From assembly GCF_000515415.1 (NCBI RefSeq), contig NZ_KI911783.1, positions 6,993,831-7,057,830 on the forward strand: a stretch of DNA of 64,000 bases, written 5' to 3'. The stretch comes from Bradyrhizobium sp. WSM1417 (lineage in GTDB: Bacteria > Pseudomonadota > Alphaproteobacteria > Rhizobiales > Xanthobacteraceae). Positions 36,075 through 44,640 of this stretch are shown in pieces (positions within the stretch are counted from its first letter, which is position 1; every line of letters starts with the position of its first letter). The notes beneath the pieces were generated by a model. That model saw only the letters and a program-made list of their open reading frames with translations. It ran no database searches and was not told the DNA's origin. A program made the translations under genes and the position numbers.

Positions 36075-36221
36075 ATGTTAATGAGAGCTTTGATCGTTCT
36101 TATGCTCAACTTCGTGATGGTGTCAGCGAGCATGGCCGACCCGACGACTGATACCAGCACCAGTACGAGCACAGACACCAGCACATCGACCTCGACATCG
36201 AGCCCTGCGACTCGCAGGTAG
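36075..36221 (+). CDS. Putative small secreted Thr/Ser-rich protein
   Basis: This short ORF (48 residues) starts at ATG 36075 with GGAGA nine bases upstream. It has a signal-peptide-like start (MLMRALIVLMLNFVMVSASMA) followed by a mature tail that is almost only Asp, Thr and Ser (TDTSTSTSTDTSTSTSTSS). The codons for Thr and Ser vary, so selection for the amino acids rather than simple DNA slippage is possible. Similar short proteins occur in Bradyrhizobium. No function is known. Confidence 0.45.
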   Translation: MLMRALIVLMLNFVMVSASMADPTTDTSTSTSTDTSTSTSTSSPATRR

Positions 36222-36310
36222 GTCGTCGTCATTTTCGTATCTGGCCGCGTTGGCATGGCCGAGCGCCACCTCCGCCCAGTCAGGCGGAGACGCGCTGCTC
36301 CGGTGATGCA

Positions 36311-37018
36311 CTACTGTACGCCCTGCATCTTCGGCAGACCAACCCACACGCACGAAGGCGCCCTGCGGAACATAAGGCTTCGTGTCGGACAATTCTTGTC
36401 GGATATTAGGAGTTGAAGACCGGTATCGTCGAGCTTCGTCACGATCGTTCCGTCACATATTCCAACGTGCGTTCGCTTTCCAACGGCGAAGATCGTCTCT
36501 CCCTCGTTAGCGCTCTCCAACCAGCGATCCGGCGTCGGTCGCGTCCAATTGCTGACATGAGTGTTTCCGGGATCCGTCGCACGGTAGTTGAAAGCCGAGA
36601 CGCGAGTCGCATCTGCTTCCGCATATTGGGCGGCTGCATCGGGGCATTTCGAACTCCATTCGGGGACCACCGGCGTCGAATTCGGTGAGCCAAATACGAT
36701 AGCTGCCGACGCGACGCCCCCACAGATGAGTGCCAGAAATACAAAAGAAAGAAAAAAAAGCAGGTCCCGTCGCGCCTTGATGCGCAGTTGCTCCAGAACA
36801 ATTTCCGCCTGTCGTTCCACCGGCAAACCGGCAATGTTAACCCGAAAGAATTCGGCAAGTGTTGCGATCGCTTCCACGCGCTCTGATGGCGGAGCACTCT
36901 TGACGACCGCAGCCTTGGTTCGCGACCACTCCCGATAGCCGTAAAAGACAGCCGCTACAACGAAGGCGACCAGACTGAAACCTCCGCCAATATATTGCGT
37001 GAGCTGCCAAGCACTCAT
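36311..37018 (-). CDS. Membrane protein of unknown family
   Basis: The 235-residue product starts at ATG 37018. It has two membrane helices, residues about 9-27 (IGGGFSLVAFVVAAVFYGY) and 86-108 (LLFFLSFVFLALICGGVAS). A cytoplasmic loop between them contains VERQAEIVLEQLRIKARRD, and an extracytoplasmic C-terminal domain of about 125 residues has five Cys. Codon use is less GC-biased than in the surrounding genes, suggesting acquired DNA. I do not recognise the family. Confidence 0.6.
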   Translation of the reverse strand: MSAWQLTQYIGGGFSLVAFVVAAVFYGYREWSRTKAAVVKSAPPSERVEAIATLAEFFRVNIAGLPVERQAEIVLEQLRIKARRDLLFFLSFVFLALICGGVASAAIVFGSPNSTPVVPEWSSKCPDAAAQYAEADATRVSAFNYRATDPGNTHVSNWTRPTPDRWLESANEGETIFAVGKRTHVGICDGTIVTKLDDTGLQLLISDKNCPTRSLMFRRAPSCVWVGLPKMQGVQ

Positions 37019-37262
37019 GGTCCTTCCCCCTCGCCCCAACCTCAACCCAAAATAGCAGCATTTGGGCCGGTATTGACAAGGGGGCCTCAGACCGCCCAGG
37101 CGAATTATCAGCTGGATCACAACTCGCTGGCGGGCTAGCGCGAAGTGCAATCCGTTGGGCGTAACTCACTACTTCTGATACCGCGGATACGAAAGAGGTT
37201 GCTTAGTCCCCGCGACCGGGCTTCGCAAAGCCGCAAGGTCTGCCCACCTCACGCGCCCGCCC

Positions 37263-37697
37263 CTACCGCATCGTGATCGCGAGCCCGCTGAGATCCGCAT
37301 TCGCCATCAGACCGACTTGCGTGCCGGACAGCTCGAGCACGGCACCCTTCTGGTTGGTCAGCACGATCGCACGGGCGCCGCGGCCCACTGCGATGCCGGC
37401 ACCGGCGGCGCCGTAGACGCCGGCGATGTCGGAGGGCCGGTTGATGTTGGAGACGCGGCCGCGCAGCACGGTCTTGGAGCCGCCGAAGACGAGGCCGTAG
37501 TCGAGCCCGCCGGTCGATAGCGAATAGGCGCGACCCCGGAAGTTCAGCACGCCCGAGCCGCCGGAGCCGCCGATGATCCAGCCCGCCTTGTAGATCGTCA
37601 GCACCACGGTGCCGCCGTCGGCCAGCGCCGAGGTCGAGAGGCCGGCAAGCGCGGCAATGCCGACCAGCGCGGCGCGAAGGGTGGATGCGAATTTCAT
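37263..37697 (-). CDS. Small exported Gly-rich protein
   Basis: The 144-residue product has a signal peptide ending at STSALADG and a beta-rich Gly-rich mature part (TVVLTIYKAGWIIGGSGGSG, YSLSTGGLDYGLVFGGSKTVLRGRV, GVYGAAGAGIAVGRGARAIVLTNQKGAVLELSGTQVGLMANADL). The pattern recalls the lipocalin- or DUF1134-like small envelope proteins of Rhizobiales, but no family is certain. It stands alone. Confidence 0.75.
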   Translation of the reverse strand: MKFASTLRAALVGIAALAGLSTSALADGGTVVLTIYKAGWIIGGSGGSGVLNFRGRAYSLSTGGLDYGLVFGGSKTVLRGRVSNINRPSDIAGVYGAAGAGIAVGRGARAIVLTNQKGAVLELSGTQVGLMANADLSGLAITMR

Positions 37698-37833
37698 GGA
37701 GGTCTCCGGGGGCTATTTTTTGAAGGCAGGGTTCGAATATAGATCGAATCAGATGCAGCGAATGTATCCGATGGATCGCGGCGGCAACATGATAGGGCGG
37801 GCGTGAGTCGTGGTCTGTAGCACCACACTCAAC

Positions 37834-37936
37834 TGTCATCGCCCGGTTTAACCGGGCGATCCAGTATTCCAGAGAGGGCGATGGTGAACCGAGAAGCCGC
37901 AGCGTACCGGATGCCCCGTCGAGCCGGGGCATGACG
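37834..37936. repeat. Intergenic repeat, family D
   Basis: TGTCATCGCCCGG...CCGGGCGATCCAGTA and a downstream CCCCGTCGAGCCGGGGCATGACGG form two hairpins. The rest of the 460-base gap (37698-38157) shows no convincing gene. Confidence 0.7.
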
Positions 37937-38157
37937 GCGGAGTTTGGCGCGACAAGACGCTCACCCGCCATCATGCCATTCTGCCCCTGTTTTGTCCGAC
38001 GCAGCAACGATTATTTTGCTTTTCCCGAAGTCGAAAAGAAAGCGCAATGATTCCCGCCGGATGCCTACTGTGCATGGGGTTGTTTTCGCGTTTTTTGTTG
38101 GAGGCGCCCCGACCTGCCGTTACGCTTGCGCTTCCAGCCGTCCATCCGAGGTGATCC

Positions 38158-38544
38158 ATGCCGATCCAGCATTTCGCACCCCCGCCGCACGTCAAGGCAC
38201 CGCCGCTGTCCTTTGCCACGCGCGCCGGCGATCTCCTGTTCGTCTCCGGCATTCCCGGCTTCGACGCGACCGGCGCGCTGCCCGACGGCTTCGAGGCGCA
38301 GTTCGCCAACGTCGCCGTCAACATCAAGCGCGTGCTGGCGGAGGCCGGCGCCGAGATCCGCGATCTCGTCAAGGTCAACGTCTTGCTGACCCGCGCCTCG
38401 GACGTCGCCGCCATGAACGCGCTCTATGCCGGCACCTTCGGCCCGCCGCCCTACCCCGCCCGCACCACCTGCGTGGTCCACGCGCTGCCCGATCCGAAGA
38501 TGCTGATCGAGATCGAGGCGGTGGCGTCGCTGGCCAAGGGCTAG
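38158..38544 (+). CDS. RidA family protein
   Basis: The 128-residue protein matches the YjgF/RidA family: FATRAGDLLFVSGIPGFDATGALPDGFEAQFANVAVNIKRVLAEAG, LVKVNVLLTRASDVAAMNALYAGTFGPPPYPARTTCVVHALPDPKMLIEIEA. The conserved Arg in PARTT binds the carboxylate of imine/enamine substrates in true RidA proteins and is present. RidA removes reactive 2-aminoacrylate; some subfamilies have other roles. It is monocistronic. Confidence 0.9.
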   Translation: MPIQHFAPPPHVKAPPLSFATRAGDLLFVSGIPGFDATGALPDGFEAQFANVAVNIKRVLAEAGAEIRDLVKVNVLLTRASDVAAMNALYAGTFGPPPYPARTTCVVHALPDPKMLIEIEAVASLAKG

Positions 38545-38695
38545 ACGTGTGCTCGTCAGGCGATAGTCAAGCGATAAGGATCGTTCGAACAGCCGACCAA
38601 CGGCTGACATATCCGTGAACGGTCGCCGCCCCGCTTGCCAGCCGCACCATTTTGCCGCACCAGTTTCCGTGTCACGTTCCCATCAGGAGATATTC

Positions 38696-38956
38696 ATGCG
38701 TCGCGTTCTCGCCCTCTGTGCCGTTGCCGGCATCGCCACCTCCGTGTTCGCCGTGCCGGCCTCCGCGGCGGTCGGCTATTACGTGATCCGCTGGGACAAC
38801 ACCGGCATCTGCCAGGTCTGGAACGAGGACCTGAAGTACAAGCCGTTCCAGTGGGGCGTGTCGACCTACAAGGTCGTCAGCAAGCCGCTCCCGACCTTCA
38901 CGGCCGCCTCGGAGCTCCAGATCAAGCTGCGCGGGGAGCGCCGCTGCACGCTCTAG
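38696..38956 (+). CDS. Small exported protein, 86 aa
   Basis: The start is ATG 38696 with AGGAGA upstream. A signal peptide ends at PASAAVG. The mature part is short and aromatic (YYVIRWDNTGICQVWNEDL, PFQWGVSTYKVVSKPLPTF) with two Cys that could form a disulfide. It belongs to a set of small exported proteins frequent in Bradyrhizobium with no function assigned. Confidence 0.75.
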   Translation: MRRVLALCAVAGIATSVFAVPASAAVGYYVIRWDNTGICQVWNEDLKYKPFQWGVSTYKVVSKPLPTFTAASELQIKLRGERRCTL

Positions 38957-39146
38957 GCGTGCGGCGACAGACCGGATTTCAAGGGGCGGATCGCGCAAGC
39001 GGTCCGTCCTTTTCGTTTTGGACGCGCCATTGGTTTTTCGACCGACATCGCGTTTTTCCGCGCGCCCGCTTTGAACCTGGCACGTTGGCGGACCTACTCA
39101 CATCTTGTCCGGGCGCCCCCCAGCGTCCCGCGCCAACCAGCATCCT

Positions 39147-39174
39147 TGCCCGCTTGTTTTTGCCCGCTTGTTTT
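39147..39174 (+). repeat. Perfect 14-base tandem repeat
   Basis: TGCCCGCTTGTTTT occurs twice back to back, about 30 bases upstream of the gene at 39202. It may be simple slippage. Confidence 0.8.
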
Positions 39175-39201
39175 TTCACCTCGCGGCTTTGGAGCCAATC
39201 G

Positions 39202-39837
39202 ATGCGCGCACCGACGACAGCGACGGTTCTGGCCGCATCGCTGCTGCTCGCCGCAACGGCGAACGCACAGGCCCCGCAATCCTTCCGCGTGATCTCGCCG
39301 GTCTTCGGCCAGCTTGTCAGCTTCGCGATGCCGTCGAATTTTTCCGCGGTGTTCGAAAACACCAAGGGCGGCCACTACATCCGCGAGGCCGTGCTGAAGG
39401 GTGAGACGCCCGAGCGCTGGACCGAGATGATCACCGTAACAGGCGAGAAGGGCATGACGACCACTCCCGGTTCATCGCCGGAGAAGTTCGCGGGCTCGAT
39501 CGCAGGCGGTTTCAAATCCGCCTGCCCCGACAGCTTTGCGGCAAGGTCGCTTGGCGCCACCGCGTTCGGCCGCTTCGAAGGTTTCGTCGCCGTGATCGGC
39601 TGCGGCCGCGTCGACAGCGGCCCGACCCGGCACAGCGAGACCGCGCTGCTGGTTACGCTGAAGGGCACGACCGACTACTACACGATCCAGTGGGCCGAGC
39701 GCGGCCCCGAAAGCGACGAGCCGCCGGTGAATGACGACCGCTGGCAGGCGCGTTTGCGCGCGCTCAGCCCGATCGAGCTCTGCCCGATCGTATCGGGCGA
39801 AGCCGCGCCCTATCCAAGCTGCGTGAACAAGAGCTGA
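39202..39837 (+). CDS. Exported protein of unknown function, 211 aa
   Basis: The start is ATG 39202 (GGAG upstream). A signal peptide ends near ANAQAP. The mature part (FRVISPVFGQLVSFAMPSNF, KGGHYIREAVLKGETPERWTEMITVTG, IGCGRVDSGPTRHSETALLVTLKGTTDYYTIQWAERG) is a single predicted domain with four Cys. It has no neighbours on the same strand and no family name I can assign. Confidence 0.75.
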   Translation: MRAPTTATVLAASLLLAATANAQAPQSFRVISPVFGQLVSFAMPSNFSAVFENTKGGHYIREAVLKGETPERWTEMITVTGEKGMTTTPGSSPEKFAGSIAGGFKSACPDSFAARSLGATAFGRFEGFVAVIGCGRVDSGPTRHSETALLVTLKGTTDYYTIQWAERGPESDEPPVNDDRWQARLRALSPIELCPIVSGEAAPYPSCVNKS

Positions 39838-39841
39838 GCCC

Positions 39842-40327
39842 TCACGCGTCCTTGTGGGCGCGGGGATGGATCAGGAGATCGCGCGCGGCGGCGAGATCGA
39901 TGAACGCTTCCGCGCTGCCGCCCCGGTCGGGGTGCATGCCCTTGGCGGCGCGGCGATAGGCCTGGTTGATGTCCTCGCAGGTAAGCTGCACCGCGAGCGG
40001 CAGGCCGAGCACCTTGCGGGCGCGATCCTCGCTGGACAATTTTTTCGGCGCAGCATTGCGGCGCCCGAAGCGCGGCGCGGTCAGATCATGGACGACATCG
40101 AGCACCACGCCAAGACGACGCCGGGCCGCCAGCGTGACGCTGTGATCGTCATTGTCCACGGCCTGGCGCAGCACCGGAAGTGCCTGCTCGGCAGCCTGGC
40201 GCAGCATGGTGTCGGTGCTCATCCGCGCGATCTCGGCCACGAGCCGGCCGGCCTCGGCCCAATCGGCGCCGTCCACCGACCGCAGGCGTTCCAGTGCGAG
40301 TTTCCAGGATTCAAGCCGTTCCATCAT
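39842..40327 (-). CDS. C-terminal J-domain protein
   Basis: The start is uncertain: ATG 40327, ATG 40324 and TTG 40345 are all possible, and no strong ribosome-binding site is seen. The 161-residue protein has an N-terminal helical region (LVAEIARMSTDTMLRQAAEQALPVLRQAV) and a C-terminal J-domain-like part (LTCEDINQAYRRAAKGMHPDRGGSAEAFIDLAAARDLL) with the HPD tripeptide needed to stimulate DnaK. Its reversed layout compared with DnaJ suggests a specialised co-chaperone. It ends four bases from the convergent gene at 39202. Confidence 0.82.
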   Translation of the reverse strand: MMERLESWKLALERLRSVDGADWAEAGRLVAEIARMSTDTMLRQAAEQALPVLRQAVDNDDHSVTLAARRRLGVVLDVVHDLTAPRFGRRNAAPKKLSSEDRARKVLGLPLAVQLTCEDINQAYRRAAKGMHPDRGGSAEAFIDLAAARDLLIHPRAHKDA

Positions 40328-40438
40328 GCGCGCAACGTTTAGCAATCAGGATCAGTATGCCAAGGCCGCCGTTTCCGACCCCTTAATTTCGAGTTAGCCT
40401 TTCATGAAACATCGAAACGAAATCGGGAGGAAATTGTC

Positions 40439-41206
40439 ATGGCGTTGCTCGCGAACCACATCGCAATCGTCACGGGCGCCGGATCCGGCATCGGCCGGGC
40501 CATCGCGTCCGGCTACGCCCGCGAGGGCGCGCAGGTGGTGTTGCTCGACGTCAACGCCGACACGGTCGCGGAAGCCGCCGAGGAGATCCGCAAGTCCGGC
40601 GGCAAGGCCGAGAGCTTTGCGCTCGACGTGACCAAGCGCGACGATTGCTTTGCGCTCGCCAAGCAGGTCGCCGACAAGGTCGGGCAGGTCTCGATTCTCG
40701 TCAACAATGCCGGCATCACCCGCCGCAACGCCTTCACCGCGGAGCCGGAGACGGTGGCGAAGGACTGGAACGACATCATCTCGCTCAACCTCAACGGCGT
40801 CTTCAACATGACGCAGGCGTTCCTCAGCCCCTTGCGCGCAGCCAAGGGCCGCATCGTCAATATCGGCTCGATCCAGTCCTTCGTGCATCTGCGCACGCCG
40901 AGCTCGGCGGCCTACACCACCTCGAAACACGGCGTGCTCGGCTTCACCAAGGCGCTCGCGGTCGAGCTCGGCAAGGACGGCGTGCGCGTCAATGCGATCG
41001 GGCCGGGCTTCATCGAGACCAATATCAACGCCAATGTCCGCGCGACGAATCCAGCGCTGGTGCAGGCCTTCGTCGATCACACCCCGCTGGCGCGCACCGG
41101 CAAGCCCGAAGACATCGTGGGTCCCGCGATCTTCCTTGCGTCGGACATGTCGTCCTACGTCACGGGAACGATCGTGATGGTGGACGGCGGATACCGCACG
41201 GTGTGA
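40439..41206 (+). CDS. Short-chain dehydrogenase/reductase, classical FabG-like
   Basis: The 255-residue enzyme has GGGAGG before its ATG, TGAGSGIG for cofactor binding, VNNAG, a catalytic Ser in NIGSIQSF, YTTSK with the catalytic Tyr and Lys, and a C-terminal VDGGY. It resembles sugar or 3-oxoacyl dehydrogenases but the substrate cannot be named. It stands alone. Confidence 0.92.
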   Translation: MALLANHIAIVTGAGSGIGRAIASGYAREGAQVVLLDVNADTVAEAAEEIRKSGGKAESFALDVTKRDDCFALAKQVADKVGQVSILVNNAGITRRNAFTAEPETVAKDWNDIISLNLNGVFNMTQAFLSPLRAAKGRIVNIGSIQSFVHLRTPSSAAYTTSKHGVLGFTKALAVELGKDGVRVNAIGPGFIETNINANVRATNPALVQAFVDHTPLARTGKPEDIVGPAIFLASDMSSYVTGTIVMVDGGYRTV

Positions 41207-41318
41207 GCGGGATGATGCCTGCTTTGTAATGCGGTGTATGCCCGCAGGAATATGCAATCCGTGCCAATCGCGGCGGTGCGGCGGCATTCCCAAGGTCAAT
41301 TCGTGCGATCGCCCGCGG

Positions 41319-41334
41319 TTAACCTTTCGTTAAC
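41319..41334 (+). promoter_or_regulatory. CtrA-type box
   Basis: TTAACCTTTCGTTAAC matches the full TTAA-N7-TTAAC recognition pattern of the cell-cycle regulator CtrA, with seven bases between the halves. The flanks extend it to a symmetric GGTTAAC...GTTAACC. It lies about 95 bases upstream of the start of the FlbD-like HTH gene. Confidence 0.65.
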
Positions 41335-41346
41335 CAAACCCGCCCA

Positions 41347-41360
41347 CCGTAGATCTACGG
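41347..41360. promoter_or_regulatory. Perfect 14-base palindrome
   Basis: CCGTAGATCTACGG is fully self-complementary and lies between the CtrA-type box and the start of the HTH gene. It may be a second operator. It has no known match. Confidence 0.4.
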
Positions 41361-41427
41361 CTTGGGGGTCGTTTGTTCTCGATCCGCTTCCAAAGACGGA
41401 AGCGGGCGTTGATCGGGGAGTGTGTCG

Positions 41428-41676
41428 ATGACCACTGTTCATGTCGCTGCGTCCGAACCGGGCGCATATTTCCTTTCACCGAACCAGATCGTTCCGCTGC
41501 TGATCGGCGCGACCGTCGACGAGGTCGAGCGCGAGCTCGTGCTCCAGACGCTCGCACGCTGCGACGGCAATCGCACGCGCGCATCGCGCGTGCTCGGCCT
41601 CTCGGTGCGCACGCTGCGCAACAAGATCAGGCTCTACGCCGCCTCCGGCATCGAGGTGCCGGCCTACCACGACTAG
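41428..41676 (+). CDS. Stand-alone FlbD/Fis-like helix-turn-helix protein
   Basis: The start is ATG 41428 with GGGGAG seven bases upstream; GTG 41422 is also in frame. The 82-residue product has a short N-terminus and then a Fis-type DNA-binding domain (ATVDEVERELVLQTLARCDGNRTRASRVLGLSVRTLRNKIRLYAASG) that closely resembles the C-terminal end of FlbD-type sigma-54 activators. The receiver and AAA+ domains of FlbD are absent. The small size and an upstream CtrA-type box suggest a role in cell-cycle or flagellar control. It may bind DNA without activating sigma-54. Confidence 0.75.
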   Translation: MTTVHVAASEPGAYFLSPNQIVPLLIGATVDEVERELVLQTLARCDGNRTRASRVLGLSVRTLRNKIRLYAASGIEVPAYHD

Positions 41677-41788
41677 CGTGCGACGTGCGGTCGATTGGTG
41701 TTGATCGAGCCGGCGCGCTGTCCGGGCGGAATTGCCGCTGTCGTCAAACGCCGCTAATTAGCTTGCTTCCGGTCAAGGGAGCAGCGGC

Positions 41789-42304
41789 GTGGCAGACGAA
41801 CCAAAACGGCAGGGACCTCAGGGACCGCGCGGACGGCAGGGCGAACCGGGGCGGCCGGGACCGCAGGGTCATCCAGGCAAGCGCGGGCCGGATGGCGCGC
41901 GTGGCAAGCCGGGTCCGCAGGGCAAGCCGGGTCCGATCGGGAAGGCTGGACCGCTGGGCAAGCCCGGTCCGCAAGGCAAGCAGGGCGAAGCCGGACCGCG
42001 CGGGGCGGCCGGTGCACAAGGACCTGTCGGACCGCAAGGACCGGCGGGGCCGCAAGGCCCGCGCGGCGAGCCCGGTCCGCCCGGCCCATTGCCGTCGATC
42101 GAGCAGGTGCTGCCGTGGCTCGATCAGCTGTTCGACGCCTGGGACGAGCGCCGCCGCCAGCGCGAGCGTGAAGCCGCCGAGCGCGAGGCGCTGGAAGCAG
42201 CCGTGCAGGAAACCGACGACGCGCCCTTCGGTGACGAGGACGACGGCAGCGAAGGCGATCACAGGAAAAAGAAGAAAAAGAAGAAGCACGGCCACAAGGA
42301 CTGA
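41789..42304 (+). CDS. Collagen-like triple-helix repeat protein
   Basis: The 171-residue protein starts at GTG 41789 (AAGGGAG upstream). Residues about 9-100 are an uninterrupted run of some 30 Gly-x-y triplets (for example [16 protein letters not shown]), the pattern of a collagen triple helix. A helical charged domain follows ([30 protein letters not shown]), which could trimerise the helix, then an acidic stretch and a Lys/His tail ([12 protein letters not shown]). No signal peptide is seen, so export would need an unusual route or the protein acts inside the cell. Confidence 0.85.
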   Translation: MADEPKRQGPQGPRGRQGEPGRPGPQGHPGKRGPDGARGKPGPQGKPGPIGKAGPLGKPGPQGKQGEAGPRGAAGAQGPVGPQGPAGPQGPRGEPGPPGPLPSIEQVLPWLDQLFDAWDERRRQREREAAEREALEAAVQETDDAPFGDEDDGSEGDHRKKKKKKKHGHKD

Positions 42305-42313
42305 CAGACGAAT

Positions 42314-42529
42314 CTATTTCGTCCCATTCTCCCGTCGCGGCAGCATGCCCATGCGCTCGAACTGCCAGCGCATGGCGCGGTACCAGAGATAGCCGACCGC
42401 TGCGCCGCACAAGGCCAGGATCACAACGTTCGCGCTCGAGAACGAGCCGCTCCACCACGTCATCCACGCGGTCCACAGCAGCGTGAAGACGATGGCACCT
42501 GCTTTCAGCGGAAGAAGAGGGCGGGTCAT
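42314..42529 (-). CDS. Small two-helix membrane protein
   Basis: The 71-residue product starts at ATG 42529 (GGAG upstream). It has two hydrophobic helices (AGAIVFTLLWTAWMTWW and ANVVILALCGAAVGYLW) and a basic C-terminus. It is convergent with the collagen-like gene. The function is unknown. Confidence 0.65.
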   Translation of the reverse strand: MTRPLLPLKAGAIVFTLLWTAWMTWWSGSFSSANVVILALCGAAVGYLWYRAMRWQFERMGMLPRRENGTK

Positions 42530-42625
42530 GGTGGTGCTCCGGCGTGTCAAAAGCCCGGCGAACATCATCGCACGTTGAGGCCGCTTCCACCGTGAGCCAG
42601 GTCACGGAACAGACGTTCGAGCCGC

Positions 42626-42892
42626 CTAACCGAAACGCAGCCGCGAACGTTCCTTGGCCTTTTCCGCTTCGACCTTACGATCGCGCGCCGGAGCATGGGT
42701 ATGCAGCGACGTCAGGAGCTTTCGCGCAGCCTCCGAGACCTCCGCCACCGCACGGTCGAAGGCCGCCTCGTTGGCCTGCGACGGTCTGTTGAAGCCGGAC
42801 AGCTTTCGAACGAACTGGAGCGCGCTGGCGTGTATCTCATCCTCCGTCGCCTCCGGCTCGAAGTTAAACAGCGTCTTGATGTTGCGGCACAT
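42626..42892 (-). CDS. DUF2277 family protein
   Basis: The 88-residue product matches DUF2277: MCRNIKTLFNFEPEATEDEIHASALQFVRKLSGF, PSQANEAAFDRAVAEVSEAARKLLTSL and a basic C-terminal helix with APARDRKVEAEKAKER. The domain is small, helical and of unknown function, and is common in proteobacteria and actinobacteria. Confidence 0.9.
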   Translation of the reverse strand: MCRNIKTLFNFEPEATEDEIHASALQFVRKLSGFNRPSQANEAAFDRAVAEVSEAARKLLTSLHTHAPARDRKVEAEKAKERSRLRFG

Positions 42893-43017
42893 GCAGTCTC
42901 TCCTGACCTTTCCCCCAAGGACGACCGGCGAAAACGAAATCCTACATCCTTCCGGACAGTTCTGCTAAGTTCCGCCGCAACGCGGCCGCCGACCAGAGCC
43001 GCACGGGGGAAATAGAC

Positions 43018-44109
43018 ATGAAAGCTTCTTGCGCGCCGCTGTCAGCCATTCTGTTGTCCGTCTCTTTGTCGGCCATCTCGACGTCCGCATGGGCGGCCGA
43101 CTATCCGGCGCCGAAACAGGGCGACTGGGTCGCCAGGGATTTCAAGTTCCACACCGGCGAGACCATGCCGGAGCTGAAGCTGCACTACACCACGGTGGGT
43201 GAGCCGGGCGGCGAGCCGGTCCTTGTGCTGCACGGCACCGGCGGCTCGGGCGCGAGCATGCTGTCACCCGCCTTTGCCGGCGAGCTGTTCGGCGCGGGGC
43301 AGCCACTGGATGCCTCCAAATATTACATCATCATCCCCGACAATATCGGTCATGGCAAATCGTCAAAACCGTCCGACGGGATGAAGACGAGCTTCCCGAA
43401 ATACGATTACGACGACATGGTCGAGGCCCAGTATCGCCTGGTGACGGAAGGGCTCGGAGTCAAGCACCTGCGGCTGGTCATCGGCAATTCGATGGGCGGC
43501 ATGCACACCTGGCTGTGGGGCGAGAAATATCCGAAGGCGATGGACGCGCTGATCCCGATGGCCTCGCAGCCGACCGAGATGGCGTCGCGCAACTGGATGC
43601 TGCGGCGGATCATGCTCGACACCATCCGCAGCGATCCCGACTACAATGCCGGCAATTACACCGGCCAGCCGCGCATGATGAAATACGCCATCACCGCCTA
43701 CGGCATCGCGAGCATCGGTGGAACGCTGGCCTATCAATCGCAGGCGCCGACGGCGGCGAAGGCCGATAAGATCGTCGACGAGCGGCTGGCCATGCCGATC
43801 ACGGCAGATGCCAACGACTTCGTCTACCAGTGGGAGTCTTCGCATGACTACAATGCCGGCGAGAAGCTAGAGGCCATCGAAGCATCGCTGCTGCTGATCA
43901 ATTCCGCCGATGACGAGCGCAACCCGCCGGAGACCGGCATCACGGACGCTGCGATGACGCGGGTCAAGAACGGCAAACTGTATCTCATCCCGGCCAGCAC
44001 CGAGACGCGCGGCCACGGCACCACCGGGAACGCAAAATTCTACAGCGAGCAGGTCCGGCAGTTTCTGCAAGCCGCGCCGCAGCAAACGATCGAATCTGCG
44101 CGCCGCTGA
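43018..44109 (+). CDS. Exported alpha/beta hydrolase, homoserine acetyltransferase-like
   Basis: The 363-residue product has a signal peptide ending at SAWAAD, which metabolic MetX-type acyltransferases lack. The alpha/beta-hydrolase fold shows VLHGTGGSG, the nucleophile elbow GNSMGGMH with the catalytic Ser, and a late GHGTTGNAKFY with the likely catalytic His. It resembles the MetX/CphA-like clade, but the export signal suggests a periplasmic hydrolase rather than amino-acid synthesis. It is monocistronic. Confidence 0.85.
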   Translation: MKASCAPLSAILLSVSLSAISTSAWAADYPAPKQGDWVARDFKFHTGETMPELKLHYTTVGEPGGEPVLVLHGTGGSGASMLSPAFAGELFGAGQPLDASKYYIIIPDNIGHGKSSKPSDGMKTSFPKYDYDDMVEAQYRLVTEGLGVKHLRLVIGNSMGGMHTWLWGEKYPKAMDALIPMASQPTEMASRNWMLRRIMLDTIRSDPDYNAGNYTGQPRMMKYAITAYGIASIGGTLAYQSQAPTAAKADKIVDERLAMPITADANDFVYQWESSHDYNAGEKLEAIEASLLLINSADDERNPPETGITDAAMTRVKNGKLYLIPASTETRGHGTTGNAKFYSEQVRQFLQAAPQQTIESARR

Positions 44110-44254
44110 TTTTGCATCGCATCAACGGCCATCTAGCCCGCATATTATTTGAGCATGCATTACGCCGGCTGCTCGGGCTTAATTGCGTCGATGTCCGAAT
44201 CGACGCGCGGGACAATCGCGCGCCAATGGCACGACACGCGATGAGGAGGATCGC

Positions 44255-44599
44255 ATGCACAGGCTCGTACTGTGCGTTTGGCTGGCGGCGCTGACGGGCG
44301 CCGCGTTCGCGTTCGACAACGGGCAATATGATCACGTCCCGCCCGACATCCGCGCCTGGTTCAAGAGCGTGATCGCACCGAACGGCGTGCCTTGCTGCGA
44401 CGTTTCCGACGGCCATCGCACCGAGTACGACGTGCGCAGCGGCGCCTATTGGGTGCCGATCGAGGGACAATGGATGGAGGTGCCCGAGCGCGCCATCATC
44501 CGCGACCGCGGCAATCCGGTCGGCCAGGCCGTGGTGTGGTACGTCCGTCACCGCGGCGCCATCATCATCAGTTGCTTCGTGCCGGCCGATGCGGTGTAG
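44255..44599 (+). CDS. Small exported protein, 114 aa
   Basis: The start is ATG 44255 with GAGGAGGA upstream. A signal peptide ends near AAFAFD. The mature part (DNGQYDHVPPDIRAWFKSVIAPNGVPCCDVSDGHRTEYDV, YWVPIEGQWMEVPERAIIRDRGNPVGQAVVWY) has a CC pair and a later Cys. The pattern is common in Bradyrhizobium but has no function assigned. Confidence 0.78.
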   Translation: MHRLVLCVWLAALTGAAFAFDNGQYDHVPPDIRAWFKSVIAPNGVPCCDVSDGHRTEYDVRSGAYWVPIEGQWMEVPERAIIRDRGNPVGQAVVWYVRHRGAIIISCFVPADAV

Positions 44600-44640
44600 C
44601 GCGCGATAGCGCCTCGGCGTCGCGCGTGCTAGTTCGGCCG

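Noticed and set aside
40439..41206. Assigning the SDR as FabG of fatty acid synthesis
   Set aside because: Motifs support only the classical SDR class; no acyl carrier protein or other fab genes are adjacent.
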